Assembly: GCA_937141935.1 (NCBI GenBank)
Contig: CAKZQS010000045.1
Coordinates: forward strand, 62,001 to 126,000
DNA: 64,000 nucleotides
Direction of reading: 5' to 3'
Source of the DNA: an uncultured Ectothiorhodospiraceae bacterium
GTDB taxonomy: Bacteria > Pseudomonadota > Gammaproteobacteria > Nevskiales > Oceanococcaceae
Below the pieces are notes generated by a model. That model was not told the DNA's origin, made no database searches, and saw only the letters and a list, made by a program, of their open reading frames with translations. This document shows, one piece after another, positions 54,588 through 62,892 of this stretch (positions are counted from its first letter, which is position 1; every line of letters begins with the position of its first letter). A program made the position numbers and the translations under genes.

Positions 54588-55691
54588 CTAGAGGAAGTCC
54601 AGGCTGCTCGCGCCGCTGGCCACCTGCAGCTGCACCACCAACTCGCCCTGCGCGGCGACGAATTCCTGCAGCGCCCGGTGCTCGTCGATGCGCAGGCGGC
54701 TGCCACGCCGCCACAGCAGGTGGCAGGCGCCGGCGATGCCGGCCGCATGCGCCTCGATACGCTGCATCTGCGCCCGGTAGGTGGATTCGGGGTCCAGGGC
54801 CGAGTCTTGCTCGTGGACGGCATCGGTGACCTGTGCCGAGCAGATGTCGGCGAAACAGCGCAGCAGATGCAGATCGGCGCCGCTCCAAGGGCGCGGCCGG
54901 GTGTCGATGGCGCAAAAGGAGGCCACCGCCTCCTTGCCGCCGGCATAAACCGGCTGGCCGGCATAGGCGATCACGCCCAGGTCGGCAATGGCCTGGTTGT
55001 GCTGCAGCACGGCGTGCTCGCGGGCGTCCTCGACCACCAGCGCATCCCGCGAGGCCACCACCCACTGGCAAAAGGAATGGGACAGCGGCGTCTCGCGCTG
55101 CTCCGACCAGGGCGGACCCAGGCCCACGAAGCTGGAGAAAAACTGCCGCCGGTCGTCCACGGTGGACAGCAGGGCCACCGGCACCCTGAGCACCCGCGCC
55201 GCCATCGCCGTCAGCAGGTCCAGAAAGGCGCTGTCCTTGACCTCGGTCAGCCCGCTCTGCACCACGGCCTGCAAGCGGGCCGGGGCGGCCACGACATCGG
55301 TGGGCGCCAGGCGTATCACGGCGGGGCTGACGGTCATTTCGGCCATCGCGTCAATCAGCTTGTCGATCTGCGCGTCCGGCGGCAGCACGGCCGCCGCGCC
55401 CAGCGCCGCCATCGGCTCAGACAGGTCGCCGCCCGCGATGACCAGCACCGGGATCGCGGCCAGCTCGGGATTCACGCGCAAATCGCGCAGCGCCGTACCC
55501 ACGCCGGCGCCGCCCATCGTGGCGTCCAGCAGGATCAGCTGCGGCTGCTCGCGGTGCACGCGCAGCGCCACCTGCGCGCCGTCCGCGGTGCGCGAGATGC
55601 CCCAGCCGCGGTCGCGCATTGCCGCCACCAGCTCGCGCATGCGCGGCCAATCGCCATAGCCCACGAAGATCAGTGGTTGGTTCTCAAGCAT
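54588..55691 (-). CDS. response-regulator-like protein with REC and GAF domains
   Basis: 367 residues. Residues 1-125 form a receiver-like fold (LIFVGYGDWPRMRELVAAMR, LILLDATMGG with a candidate phospho-Asp near 55, VLVIAGGDLSEPM). The acidic pair usually found at the first strand is absent, so phosphorylation is uncertain. Residues about 145-290 are a GAF domain (ALLSTVDDRRQFFSSFVGL, TPLSHSFCQWVVASRDALVV, DLGVIAYAGQPVY) of the type that precedes phytochrome-like kinases. A C-terminal helix follows, with no output domain. It lies 92 bases upstream of the degenerate kinase and probably works with it. Confidence 0.78.
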   Translation of the reverse strand: MLENQPLIFVGYGDWPRMRELVAAMRDRGWGISRTADGAQVALRVHREQPQLILLDATMGGAGVGTALRDLRVNPELAAIPVLVIAGGDLSEPMAALGAAAVLPPDAQIDKLIDAMAEMTVSPAVIRLAPTDVVAAPARLQAVVQSGLTEVKDSAFLDLLTAMAARVLRVPVALLSTVDDRRQFFSSFVGLGPPWSEQRETPLSHSFCQWVVASRDALVVEDAREHAVLQHNQAIADLGVIAYAGQPVYAGGKEAVASFCAIDTRPRPWSGADLHLLRCFADICSAQVTDAVHEQDSALDPESTYRAQMQRIEAHAAGIAGACHLLWRRGSRLRIDEHRALQEFVAAQGELVVQLQVASGASSLDFL

Positions 55692-55821
55692 CGTGCGGAT
55701 CGCCCCTTTCGCCCTGCCGTCCCTGTGGCATGCGGGCGCTGGCTTAAACTATGCCGGTTTCCCCCCGCTCTCGCACCGCTGCGCCCACCCCGCGGCACGG
55801 CCTGCCACGCCCCGAACGCCC

Positions 55822-56421
55822 ATGACGGCCAAGCGCCACCCCCTGCACGAAGACCTGCTCGCCTTTTTCAGCACCACGGTGCTGGTGTCGCTGGGGGTCC
55901 ACCTGCTCAGCAGTGTGGGCCTGATTACCGGCGGGCTGGCCGGCATGGCGCTGTTGCTGGCGGAAATCAGCCCCTGGGGCTTTGGGCTGTGTTTTGCCCT
56001 GCTGAACCTGCCCTTTTATGTGCTGGCGCTGCTGGAGCTGGGCTGGCGCTTCACGCTGAACACCATCATCTGCGTGCTGCTGGTCGCCACGCTCAGCGAG
56101 TGGATCCACCTGCTGGTTGCGCTGGACACGGTGCAGCCCGCCTTCGCCGCCATTGCCGGCGGCGTGCTGATCGGCTTTGGCATGCTGATCGTGTTTCGCC
56201 ACCAGGCCAGCCTGGGCGGCGTGGGCATCCTGGCCTACTACCTGCAAAACCGCTTTGGCTGGCGGGCGGGCTATGTGCAGCTTGCCGTGGACCTGACCAT
56301 CCTCGCCGGCGGGGCCGCCGTGCTGCCGCTGCCGCTGTTGGCGATGAGCGTGCTGGGCGCCGTGGTGCTGAATGCGGTGCTGGCCGTCAACCACCGCCCC
56401 GGGCGCTATCGGGTGGCCTGA
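55822..56421 (+). CDS. YitT family membrane protein
   Basis: 199 residues with five membrane segments. Family motifs LISSVGLITGG-like LSSVGLITGGLAGMALLLAE, FALLNLPFYVLALLELGWRF, and FRHQASLGGVGILAYYLQNR are clear. Function unknown; sometimes suggested to be a transporter. Divergent from the REC-GAF gene. A TAAACT -10-like element lies near 55745 without a clear -35. Confidence 0.85.
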   Translation: MTAKRHPLHEDLLAFFSTTVLVSLGVHLLSSVGLITGGLAGMALLLAEISPWGFGLCFALLNLPFYVLALLELGWRFTLNTIICVLLVATLSEWIHLLVALDTVQPAFAAIAGGVLIGFGMLIVFRHQASLGGVGILAYYLQNRFGWRAGYVQLAVDLTILAGGAAVLPLPLLAMSVLGAVVLNAVLAVNHRPGRYRVA

Positions 56422-56433
56422 GGCCCCGGCCCT

Positions 56434-57279
56434 TCAGCCCGCCGCGGCGTCCAGCGTGCGCGCGGCCGCTGCATCCAGCGCGGCCAGCGCCAGCCACAGG
56501 CCCGCCTGCTCCAGCCGCCACACGGCGTAGGCGCCCAGCGGCGCCCCCTTTCGCAGACCCCAGCGCCCCTGCGCGCACCACAGCCGCGGCAGCGGCGGCG
56601 TGGCGGCGCCCAGCCGCGGCGACAGCGCCTTGTAGGCTGCCTCCTTGGCCACCCACAGCGCCAACGCCGGCGCCGCGCGCAGGGCCGCGCCATCCGCCGG
56701 GTGGGCGATGCGCGCACCCAGCCCCGGCCGCACCGCGCGCGCGCAGAACTCGATATCGACCCCCAGCTCGGCGGGCGGCATGCACGCCCCTGCGGCTTCG
56801 GCAGCAGCCGCCGAGGTCGCGGCGAGCAGCCAGCAGGCCTGCCGCCCCTGGCCGGTGTGGCTCAGCGACAGGCGCGCCCCCGGCCGGCCCGACACCCGGC
56901 CGAGCCCCTGGCCGGACCCCGGGCCGGACCCATCGAGTGCCGCCGGCCCCGGCAGCCCAAGCTGCACGCCCAGCGCGGCCAGCAGCGCCGCGCGCGGCTG
57001 GGCGGTGGCCTGGGCGGTGGCCTGCGTGGTGGCCTGGCCGCAGGACCAATGCAGGTGGCAGGACAACGCTGCGGAACGGGGATGCTCCGGGGTCTGCTCC
57101 GGGGTCTGCTCCGGGGAACGTTGCGACGGGGTCAATGTCGGCAGCGGCAGCGTTGCGGGCAGACCCTCACCTAACCAGGGCAGCCAGACCGGGCTGGCCT
57201 CTGCGCGGCGGGCCGGTTCGCCAGCGCTCGCAAGGGGCTGCGTTGGCGGGCCGGCGGGTGTCGGTCCTGCGGCATTCAT
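56434..57279 (-). CDS. 4'-phosphopantetheinyl transferase superfamily protein
   Basis: 281 residues. The transferase signature is present: LGVDIEFCARAVRP (magnesium acids about 172-174) and LWVAKEAAYKALSP (about 208-221), preceded by RLSLSHTGQ and GARIAHPAD. It would attach phosphopantetheine to carrier proteins of fatty-acid, polyketide or aryl polyene synthesis. The N-terminal ~120 residues are repetitive (PEQTPEQTPE; TTQATAQATAQ) and derive from DNA repeats at 57078-57116 and 57000-57040. It is divergent from a chorismatase, suggesting a shared aromatic/polyene pathway. Confidence 0.82.
   Translation of the reverse strand: MNAAGPTPAGPPTQPLASAGEPARRAEASPVWLPWLGEGLPATLPLPTLTPSQRSPEQTPEQTPEHPRSAALSCHLHWSCGQATTQATAQATAQPRAALLAALGVQLGLPGPAALDGSGPGSGQGLGRVSGRPGARLSLSHTGQGRQACWLLAATSAAAAEAAGACMPPAELGVDIEFCARAVRPGLGARIAHPADGAALRAAPALALWVAKEAAYKALSPRLGAATPPLPRLWCAQGRWGLRKGAPLGAYAVWRLEQAGLWLALAALDAAAARTLDAAAG
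57078..57116. repeat. 12-base tandem repeat in the phosphopantetheinyl transferase gene
   Basis: Two perfect GGGGTCTGCTCC units (57089-57100, 57101-57112) with partial copies on both sides encode the PEQT repeats of the transferase N-terminus. Confidence 0.85.
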
Positions 57280-57478
57280 CGCGCCAGCATAGTGGCCGCG
57301 CCCCACACGCGCGTAGTGCCGGGCTGGCGGGGTTGAGGGGCGAGCGACGGCGGGCTGCGGCGGCGGGCTAGCGGCGGCGGGTGCAGCGGCCCCGGCGCGG
57401 CAGTGGCCGAAACCCGGCCGCCTCTCCGCAGCCGGTAGACTAGCGCGCCCCGCCCGCCATCCCGCCCCGCCGCCTTCG

Positions 57479-58432
57479 ATGTTCCGCGTACGCCATTGCC
57501 ACGGCCCGGCGCCGGCCACGCTGCCCGAGCGGGCGCTGGCGCTTGTCAGCGCCGGCGCGGATTCGGCCGATGGCGGCAGCGGCACCTTGGGCGACGCGCC
57601 TGGCGCGTGGCGGCTGCCGCTGCGCGGCCTGGGCGCGCCCATGCACGAGTTGTGGCTGGCGGACGAACCGGTGAGCCGCGGCATGGAGGACACGCTGAGC
57701 TGGTCGGCCAGCGGCGAGGTGATCATGGCGCAGCTGCGGCTGGAGCCGCCTGCCGGCGGGCTCGCGCAGGCGACCGAAGCCGCCTACCGTCGCCTCTATG
57801 GCTGGCTGGCCCAATGGGGCTGGGCGCAGCCCTGGCGCATCTGGCATTACTTCCCCGACATCACGCGGCGCAGCGCCGCCGGCGAGCGCTACCACGACTT
57901 CGTGGCCGGCCGCGAACGCGCCTTCCGCGCCTTGGGCCTGTGCAGCGAGCAATACCCGGCCGCCACGGCCATCGGCAGCCACGGCACGCCCTTCGTGCTG
58001 CAGCTCATCGCCGGGCGGGCCCGCAGCCAGCCGCTGGAGAACCCGCGCCAGGTCAGCGCCTATCACTACCCGCGCCAGTACGCCCCGGCGGGCCCCGCCT
58101 TCGCCCGCGCGCGGCGGGTGCCGCAAGCCGGCGGCGGCGCGCAGATGCTGATCTCGGGCACGGCCAGCATCGTGGGCCACCACTCGCGCCACGCCGGCGA
58201 CATCGCGGCGCAACTGGGGGAGACCTGCGCCAACCTCGACGCGCTGCTCGGGGGCCGCGAGGCCAGCGCGCAAGCCCTGCGCGTGTACCTGCGTGATGCC
58301 CGCCAGGCGGATGCGATACGCCCCCATCTGCGGCAGGCCTTCGGCGAGCACGCGCCGCTGTGGCTGCTGGAGGGCACGATCTGCCGCGACGAGCTGCTGG
58401 TGGAAGTCGACGGCGTCTGGGGCGGCCGCTAG
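57479..58432 (+). CDS. FkbO/Hyg5/XanB2-family chorismatase
   Basis: 317 residues. The conserved late block ISGTASIVGHHSRHAGD, then VYLRDARQADAI and LEGTICRDELLVEVDG is the signature of the chorismatase family formerly called pteridine-dependent deoxygenases. Members convert chorismate to hydroxybenzoates or dihydrodihydroxybenzoate; Xanthomonas XanB2 supplies 3-hydroxybenzoate for the pigment xanthomonadin and 4-hydroxybenzoate for ubiquinone. IWHYFPDITRRSAAGERYHD is also typical. Which product is made cannot be read by eye. No other pigment genes are in the window apart from the divergent phosphopantetheinyl transferase. Confidence 0.87.
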   Translation: MFRVRHCHGPAPATLPERALALVSAGADSADGGSGTLGDAPGAWRLPLRGLGAPMHELWLADEPVSRGMEDTLSWSASGEVIMAQLRLEPPAGGLAQATEAAYRRLYGWLAQWGWAQPWRIWHYFPDITRRSAAGERYHDFVAGRERAFRALGLCSEQYPAATAIGSHGTPFVLQLIAGRARSQPLENPRQVSAYHYPRQYAPAGPAFARARRVPQAGGGAQMLISGTASIVGHHSRHAGDIAAQLGETCANLDALLGGREASAQALRVYLRDARQADAIRPHLRQAFGEHAPLWLLEGTICRDELLVEVDGVWGGR

Positions 58433-58433
58433 C

Positions 58434-59675
58434 TCAGGTCAGGTCGTCCTCGAGCAGGTCCAGCACCACAGGCGAGGTGCGCAGCATCGAGAAGATGCCA
58501 TCTCTGCGCTGCCGCAGCGGCCGCGCCGCCACGAAGCATCGCCATGCGGCATACAAGGCCAGCAGCCCCCAGGTCAGCAGGAAGTGCAGCGCCAGCCCCG
58601 GCGGGCCCAGCGCCTGCATCAGCGCACCGCCGAGCAGCGGCCCGGCCACGGCGCCCATGCCGTGCAGCATCAGCAGCGTCGAGGCGGCACTGACGATCTC
58701 GTCCGGGCGCAGGAAGTCATTGGTCAGCGATACGCACACCGGGTACACGCAAAAGCCCGCGGCGCCCAGGCCGGCCAGCGCCGGCAGCAGCCACACCAGC
58801 GCGGCCGAACCCTGCAGCAGCAGGCCCAGGGCCAGCCCCGACAGCGCCGCCAGCAGGGTCAGGCCGAACACCACATAGCGGCGGTCAAAGCGGTCGGACA
58901 TATGCCCCACCGGAATCTGCGCCAGCGCGCCGGCGAGGATGATGGTGATCATCACCTGCGCCACCGCCGCCACCGGCTTGCCCTGCTGCTGCACCATCAG
59001 CGGCACCAGGCCCCAGACGGCGGCGGTGGCCACGCCGGACAACGCCGCGCCCACGGCGCCCAGTGGCGCGATGGCCAGCAGCGCGCGTACCGGGTACAGC
59101 GAAGGCCCGCTGATCAGCGGCTGCGGCAGCCGCGTCAGTACCACCGGCGACTGCGCCAGCGAGATCAGAATCGAGGCCAGCACGAAGAGCGTGAAGCCGC
59201 TGATCGGCGCCACCAGGAACAACGCCTGCGCGGCGGCCAGCGCCATGAAGTTCAGGAACATATAGGCCGAGAACACCCGGCCGCGCTGCTCGCGCACCGC
59301 GGCCACGCTGAGCCAGCCCTCCAGAATCGAATACAGGCCGATCATCGCCACGCCGAACACCACGCGTAGCAGCGCCCAGACCCAGGGCGAGATGAACAGC
59401 AGGTGCAACAGCGACACGGTGGCCGCGATGCCGCCAAAAAAGGCGAAGCCGCGCACATGCCCGACCCGCGCGATGATCCGCGGCACGATCCAGGTGCCGA
59501 CCAGATAGCCGGCGAAATAGCAGGCCGTGATCAGGCCGATGACCGAGGTCGAAAAGCCCTCCAGCCCGCCGCGCAGCGACAGCAGGGTATTCAAGATGCC
59601 CACGCCGCCGAGCAGCAGCACGGCGCCGACGAGCAGGGCGGAAACGGGGAAGAGCGCGGTCAGCATGGCGCGCAT
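58434..59675 (-). CDS. MFS transporter
   Basis: 413 residues from the ATG at 59675 (59666 is an alternative). Twelve membrane segments in two halves; MFS loop motifs are seen as GTWIVPRIIARVGHVRGFAF (loop 2-3) and GHMSDRFDRRYVVFGL (loop 8-9). The sequence fits the drug/metabolite exporter type with a long GLYSILEGWLSVAAVREQRG motif as in YcaD-like transporters. Substrate unknown. Converges on the chorismatase gene with 1 base between the stop codons. Confidence 0.87.
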   Translation of the reverse strand: MRAMLTALFPVSALLVGAVLLLGGVGILNTLLSLRGGLEGFSTSVIGLITACYFAGYLVGTWIVPRIIARVGHVRGFAFFGGIAATVSLLHLLFISPWVWALLRVVFGVAMIGLYSILEGWLSVAAVREQRGRVFSAYMFLNFMALAAAQALFLVAPISGFTLFVLASILISLAQSPVVLTRLPQPLISGPSLYPVRALLAIAPLGAVGAALSGVATAAVWGLVPLMVQQQGKPVAAVAQVMITIILAGALAQIPVGHMSDRFDRRYVVFGLTLLAALSGLALGLLLQGSAALVWLLPALAGLGAAGFCVYPVCVSLTNDFLRPDEIVSAASTLLMLHGMGAVAGPLLGGALMQALGPPGLALHFLLTWGLLALYAAWRCFVAARPLRQRRDGIFSMLRTSPVVLDLLEDDLT

Positions 59676-59718
59676 CTTAGGCCGAGCGGGCTCCGCTTCA
59701 CAGGGGGAGCATGACGGT

Positions 59719-59746
59719 TTGCAGGGGGGGACAAATGGCTTAGCAT
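59719..59746 (+). promoter_or_regulatory. possible promoter of the DUF3015 gene
   Basis: TTGCAG (59719-59724) and TAGCAT (59741-59746) with a 16-base spacer lie 54 bases before the ATG. Plausible but not strong. Confidence 0.35.
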
Positions 59747-59800
59747 CGACCCGCCGCCTTCGCGGCATTTATCCACTTCGAAGGGATTGGGGGTTTATCG

Positions 59801-60277
59801 ATGAAGAAAGTCCTTCTGGGCAGCGCCATGCTGGCCATGTCCGCCAGTGCATTTGCCGCCGCTCCGGGTGGCCCGAACTGCGGCTGGGGCAACATGGTCT
59901 TCCAGGGCCAGTCGGGGTTGATCCCGCACCTGGGCGCCTCGCTGACCAACGGCACCTCGGGCAATGCCACCTTCGGCATGACCTCGGGCACCAACGGCTG
60001 CTCGACCGCCGGCACGCTGACCTACGGCGGCAAGGAGATGGTCTCCTCGCTGATGGGTGAGCTGACCGAGGACGTGGCCCGCGGTGAGGGCGATGCCCTG
60101 AACGCCGTGGCTACGGTGTTTGGCGTGGCTGCCGAGGATCGCCAGGCCTTTGCCGCGGCGACCCATGCCAACTTCGCCCGCATCTTCCCCAGCGCCGAAA
60201 CGACCGTCGATGAGGTCATCGACGCGCTGTACGCGGTGATGGCCGAGGACGAGCGCCTGGCCAAGTACGTCGCCTAA
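59801..60277 (+). CDS. DUF3015 family exported protein
   Basis: 158 residues. A clean signal peptide (MKKVLLGSAMLAMSASAFAA) precedes the DUF3015 core: PNCGWGNMVFQGQSGLIPHL, TSGNATFGMTSGTNGC, two conserved cysteines and a helical C-terminal half (EDVARGEGDALNAVATVFGV, then FPSAETTVDEVIDALYAVM). Function unknown; periplasmic. It has its own promoter-like region and a strong terminator, so it is a monocistronic unit. Confidence 0.9.
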   Translation: MKKVLLGSAMLAMSASAFAAAPGGPNCGWGNMVFQGQSGLIPHLGASLTNGTSGNATFGMTSGTNGCSTAGTLTYGGKEMVSSLMGELTEDVARGEGDALNAVATVFGVAAEDRQAFAAATHANFARIFPSAETTVDEVIDALYAVMAEDERLAKYVA

Positions 60278-60296
60278 GCGACGCACACCGATGCAG

Positions 60297-60327
60297 GCCC
60301 GGTCGTGGCAACACGGCCGGGCTTTTT
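60297..60327 (+). terminator. rho-independent terminator of the DUF3015 gene
   Basis: An 11-bp stem (60297-60307 with 60312-60322, one G-T pair), GCAA tetraloop and five T. It lies 19 bases after the DUF3015 stop. Confidence 0.92.
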
Positions 60328-60394
60328 GTTGCCCGCCCCCCGCCACCGGCGCCCCTGCCGCCGGCAGCGCCCCGGACCGGACCTCGCGCACGCC

Positions 60395-62299
60395 ATGATT
60401 CGCCCCCTGCTCGCCGGCCTGCTGGCCCTGAGCGCCAGCGTTGCGGCCTCGCCGGCGCCCGCTGCCAGCACCGACACGCCGGCCGCGGCGCCGACCTTGG
60501 CGCAGCTCCAGCAGCGCGCCGTGGCGCTGCGGCTGTGGGAGCAGCAGGGCTGGCAGCGCTTGCTGCACTACAAAGCGCGGCTCCGCCCCGGCGGGCGCGT
60601 GCTGCACAGCCAGGTACGCGACCCCCGCTTTTTTCTGGCCGACGATGGCGCGCACAACCCCCGCGCCGAACTGCTGGCCACGCTGGAGGGCCTGCACCGC
60701 GCGGGCCCCTATGGCGAGGAGCACCCGCTGTGCCGCTTTGTGGCGCGCCGGCATTGGCTGGCTGCGCAGCTGGGCTGGACCAACGCGCCGCAGCCGCTGG
60801 CGCACTGTGCGCTGTACCGCGAATGGCGCGACATGGTGCCCGACGCGCGCGCGACGCTGGTGTTCCCCGCCTACCACCTGAACAGCCCCTCCTCGATGTT
60901 CGGCCACACGCTGCTGCGGCTGGACCCGCCGGCCACGCCGGGCTGGAGCGACTACCTGAGCTTCTCGGTCAGCTTCGGCGCCGATGTGCGCGCCGACGAC
61001 AACGCAATGTTCTACGCGCTCAAGGGGCTGACCGGCGGCTACCCCGGGCGCTTCATCGTCACGCCCTATTTCGAGAAGATTCGCGAGTACAACCGCATCG
61101 AGAACCGCGATGTCTGGGAGTACCCGCTGAACCTGGACGCGCAGGAAACGCAGCGCCTGGTACGCCACCTGTGGGAGCTGCGCGATATCCCCTTCCCCTA
61201 TTACTTTTTCGACGAGAACTGCTCCTACCGCGTGCTGGAGCTGCTGGAGGTGGCGCGGCCGCAAACCGAACTGACCGCCCCCTTCAAGCTGACGGCCATC
61301 CCCATCGACACCGTGCGCGCGGTGCAGCGCGGCGGCTTTGTCGAGGGCAGCGATTTTCGCGCCTCGCGCTCGGCGCGGCTGCAGGCGCGGCTGCAAGCGC
61401 TGCCGCCCGAGCGGCAGCCGCTGGTGCGCGCCCTGGCCGCCGACCCCGAGCGGCTGGCCTCCGCCGAGTACCGGCAACTGAGCCCGGCGGAGCAGGCGCA
61501 GGTGGTGGATGCGGCCTATGAGTACCTGGGCTACCGCAACGCCAAGGCCGCGCACGACCCGGCGCTGGCGGCGCGCAGCCACGCGCTGCTGCGGGCGCTG
61601 GCGGCCTTGCCCCGCCACAGCCCGCCCGAGCCGCCCCGGCCGCTGAGCCCCGACCGCGCCCACGACAGCAAGCGCGCGGCACTGGCCTATGGCGTGCGCG
61701 AGGGTCGCGACTTCGCGCAGCTCGGCCTGCGCATGTCATTTCATGACCTGGAGGACCGCAGCGCCGGCTTTCTGGAAGGCGCGCAGATCAACATCGGCAG
61801 CCTGGACCTGCGGGTGGATCGCGAGGACGCGCGCCTGCAGGCGCTGGACCTCGTCGACATCGTCTCGCTGACGCCGCGCGATGCCTGGTTCCAGCCCTGG
61901 TCCTGGGGCGTGCGTGCCGGGCTGGAGCGCGCGCTGGACGACCCGCAACAGCGCCTGGCCGCGCATGTTACGGGCGGCGGTGGCGGCAGCTGGCGCCTGG
62001 CGCCGGGCTGGCTGGCCTACGGCTTGGCCTGGGCCCGGCTGGAGCGCGGCGAGGGCCGCGACCCCGCCGCGGCGCTGGGCCCAAGGGCCGGGCTGCTGTG
62101 GACCCGCGCGCGTATGAGCAGCCACCTGGCGCTGCAGGCGCAGGCCTATAGCGACGGCCGCGAGCGGCTCAGCGCGCAATGGACGACCAGCTACCACCTC
62201 CGCCGCAATCAGGCGCTGCAGATCCGGCTGGCCGAGGCCGGGGCGCCGGGGGCGTTGCAGACGGAGGCCGTGTTGGCCTTGCGGCTGTTTTTTGATTAA
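60395..62299 (+). CDS. DUF4105 (Lnb-like) exported protein
   Basis: 634 residues from the ATG at 60395 with a signal peptide ending PAPAA-S. The DUF4105 domain (about residues 130-300) has VFPAYHLNSPSSMFGHTLLR with a conserved His, FSVSFGADVR, GGYPGRFIVTPYFEKIREYN, and PFPYYFFDENCSYRVLELLE with a conserved Cys near 275. The last ~200 residues look like a beta-rich outer-membrane-facing domain. DUF4105 includes, as I recall it, the Bacteroides lipoprotein N-acyltransferase Lnb, in which such His and Cys are catalytic. Whether this gammaproteobacterial version acylates lipoproteins is open, since Lnt normally does so. Confidence 0.8.
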   Translation: MIRPLLAGLLALSASVAASPAPAASTDTPAAAPTLAQLQQRAVALRLWEQQGWQRLLHYKARLRPGGRVLHSQVRDPRFFLADDGAHNPRAELLATLEGLHRAGPYGEEHPLCRFVARRHWLAAQLGWTNAPQPLAHCALYREWRDMVPDARATLVFPAYHLNSPSSMFGHTLLRLDPPATPGWSDYLSFSVSFGADVRADDNAMFYALKGLTGGYPGRFIVTPYFEKIREYNRIENRDVWEYPLNLDAQETQRLVRHLWELRDIPFPYYFFDENCSYRVLELLEVARPQTELTAPFKLTAIPIDTVRAVQRGGFVEGSDFRASRSARLQARLQALPPERQPLVRALAADPERLASAEYRQLSPAEQAQVVDAAYEYLGYRNAKAAHDPALAARSHALLRALAALPRHSPPEPPRPLSPDRAHDSKRAALAYGVREGRDFAQLGLRMSFHDLEDRSAGFLEGAQINIGSLDLRVDREDARLQALDLVDIVSLTPRDAWFQPWSWGVRAGLERALDDPQQRLAAHVTGGGGGSWRLAPGWLAYGLAWARLERGEGRDPAAALGPRAGLLWTRARMSSHLALQAQAYSDGRERLSAQWTTSYHLRRNQALQIRLAEAGAPGALQTEAVLALRLFFD

Positions 62300-62367
62300 A
62301 ACAGCCGCGGGCCGGAGGCACGCCCGATCCCAGGCTGCCGCTGGCCGCGGGGCCGGGCGGCGCGCAC

Positions 62368-62400
62368 AAAAAAGCCGCGGCCCCCCGAGGGGACCGCGGC
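62368..62400 (-). terminator. rho-independent terminator of the TRL-like gene
   Basis: On the minus strand the stem GCCGCGG... (62374-62400, 7 bp plus 3-4 bp after one mismatch) is followed by six T (A run 62368-62373). It lies 25 bases beyond the TRL-like stop. Confidence 0.85.
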
Positions 62401-62424
62401 TGCGTTCGAATTCGAAGCCCGGTG

Positions 62425-62739
62425 CTACTCGCCGCAGACCTGCGTGGTCGAGGTCGAGAACAGGCCCAGCACCTGGGTGAAGCGCACGTCCACCGAGCTG
62501 ATTTTCTGGATGCCGCCGCGGGCCTTGGCCGCCGCGACACCGGCATCGCCAAAGCTGAACAGCCCCAGGATGTTGGTGACGGTGGCTTCGCCGCGCTTGA
62601 CGCAACGCGGGGCGTTGTCCGGCGCGTCGATCGGCGCGGTCAGGCCGCTGTAGATCACCCCGCCCTGATAAGGCGCGGCGGCGCAGCCGGCCAGTGTGGT
62701 CGCGGCCACCACGGCCAGGGCATGAATATGAGTCCGCAT
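62425..62739 (-). CDS. TRL-like family lipoprotein
   Basis: 104 residues from the ATG at 62739 with GGGAGGA upstream. Lipobox TLAGC. GGVIYSGLTAPIDA, GEATVTNILGLFSFGDAGVA, GIQKISSVDVRFTQVLGLFS and TTQVCGE follow the TRL (tRNA-associated locus) family consensus of short periplasmic lipoproteins, function unknown. Single gene with its own terminator. Confidence 0.85.
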   Translation of the reverse strand: MRTHIHALAVVAATTLAGCAAAPYQGGVIYSGLTAPIDAPDNAPRCVKRGEATVTNILGLFSFGDAGVAAAKARGGIQKISSVDVRFTQVLGLFSTSTTQVCGE

Positions 62740-62892
62740 GAATCCTCCCAAGTTTTTGTGTCATCACACGCGACCAGCGGATGGACCGGCGTGCCCTCGC
62801 GGCCAGTTTAGCCTGCCGCGGCGGCCGCTTGTCATCGGCGCGTCACGGCGCTGACATAGGCTGAGCGGCCTCCCCATACCGCGATCCCTGCC

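Noticed and set aside
54678-57371. An 897-codon plus-strand frame crossing REC-GAF, YitT and the phosphopantetheinyl transferase.
   Set aside because: It spans three genes with clear motifs in other frames and is itself Arg/Pro/Ala low complexity.
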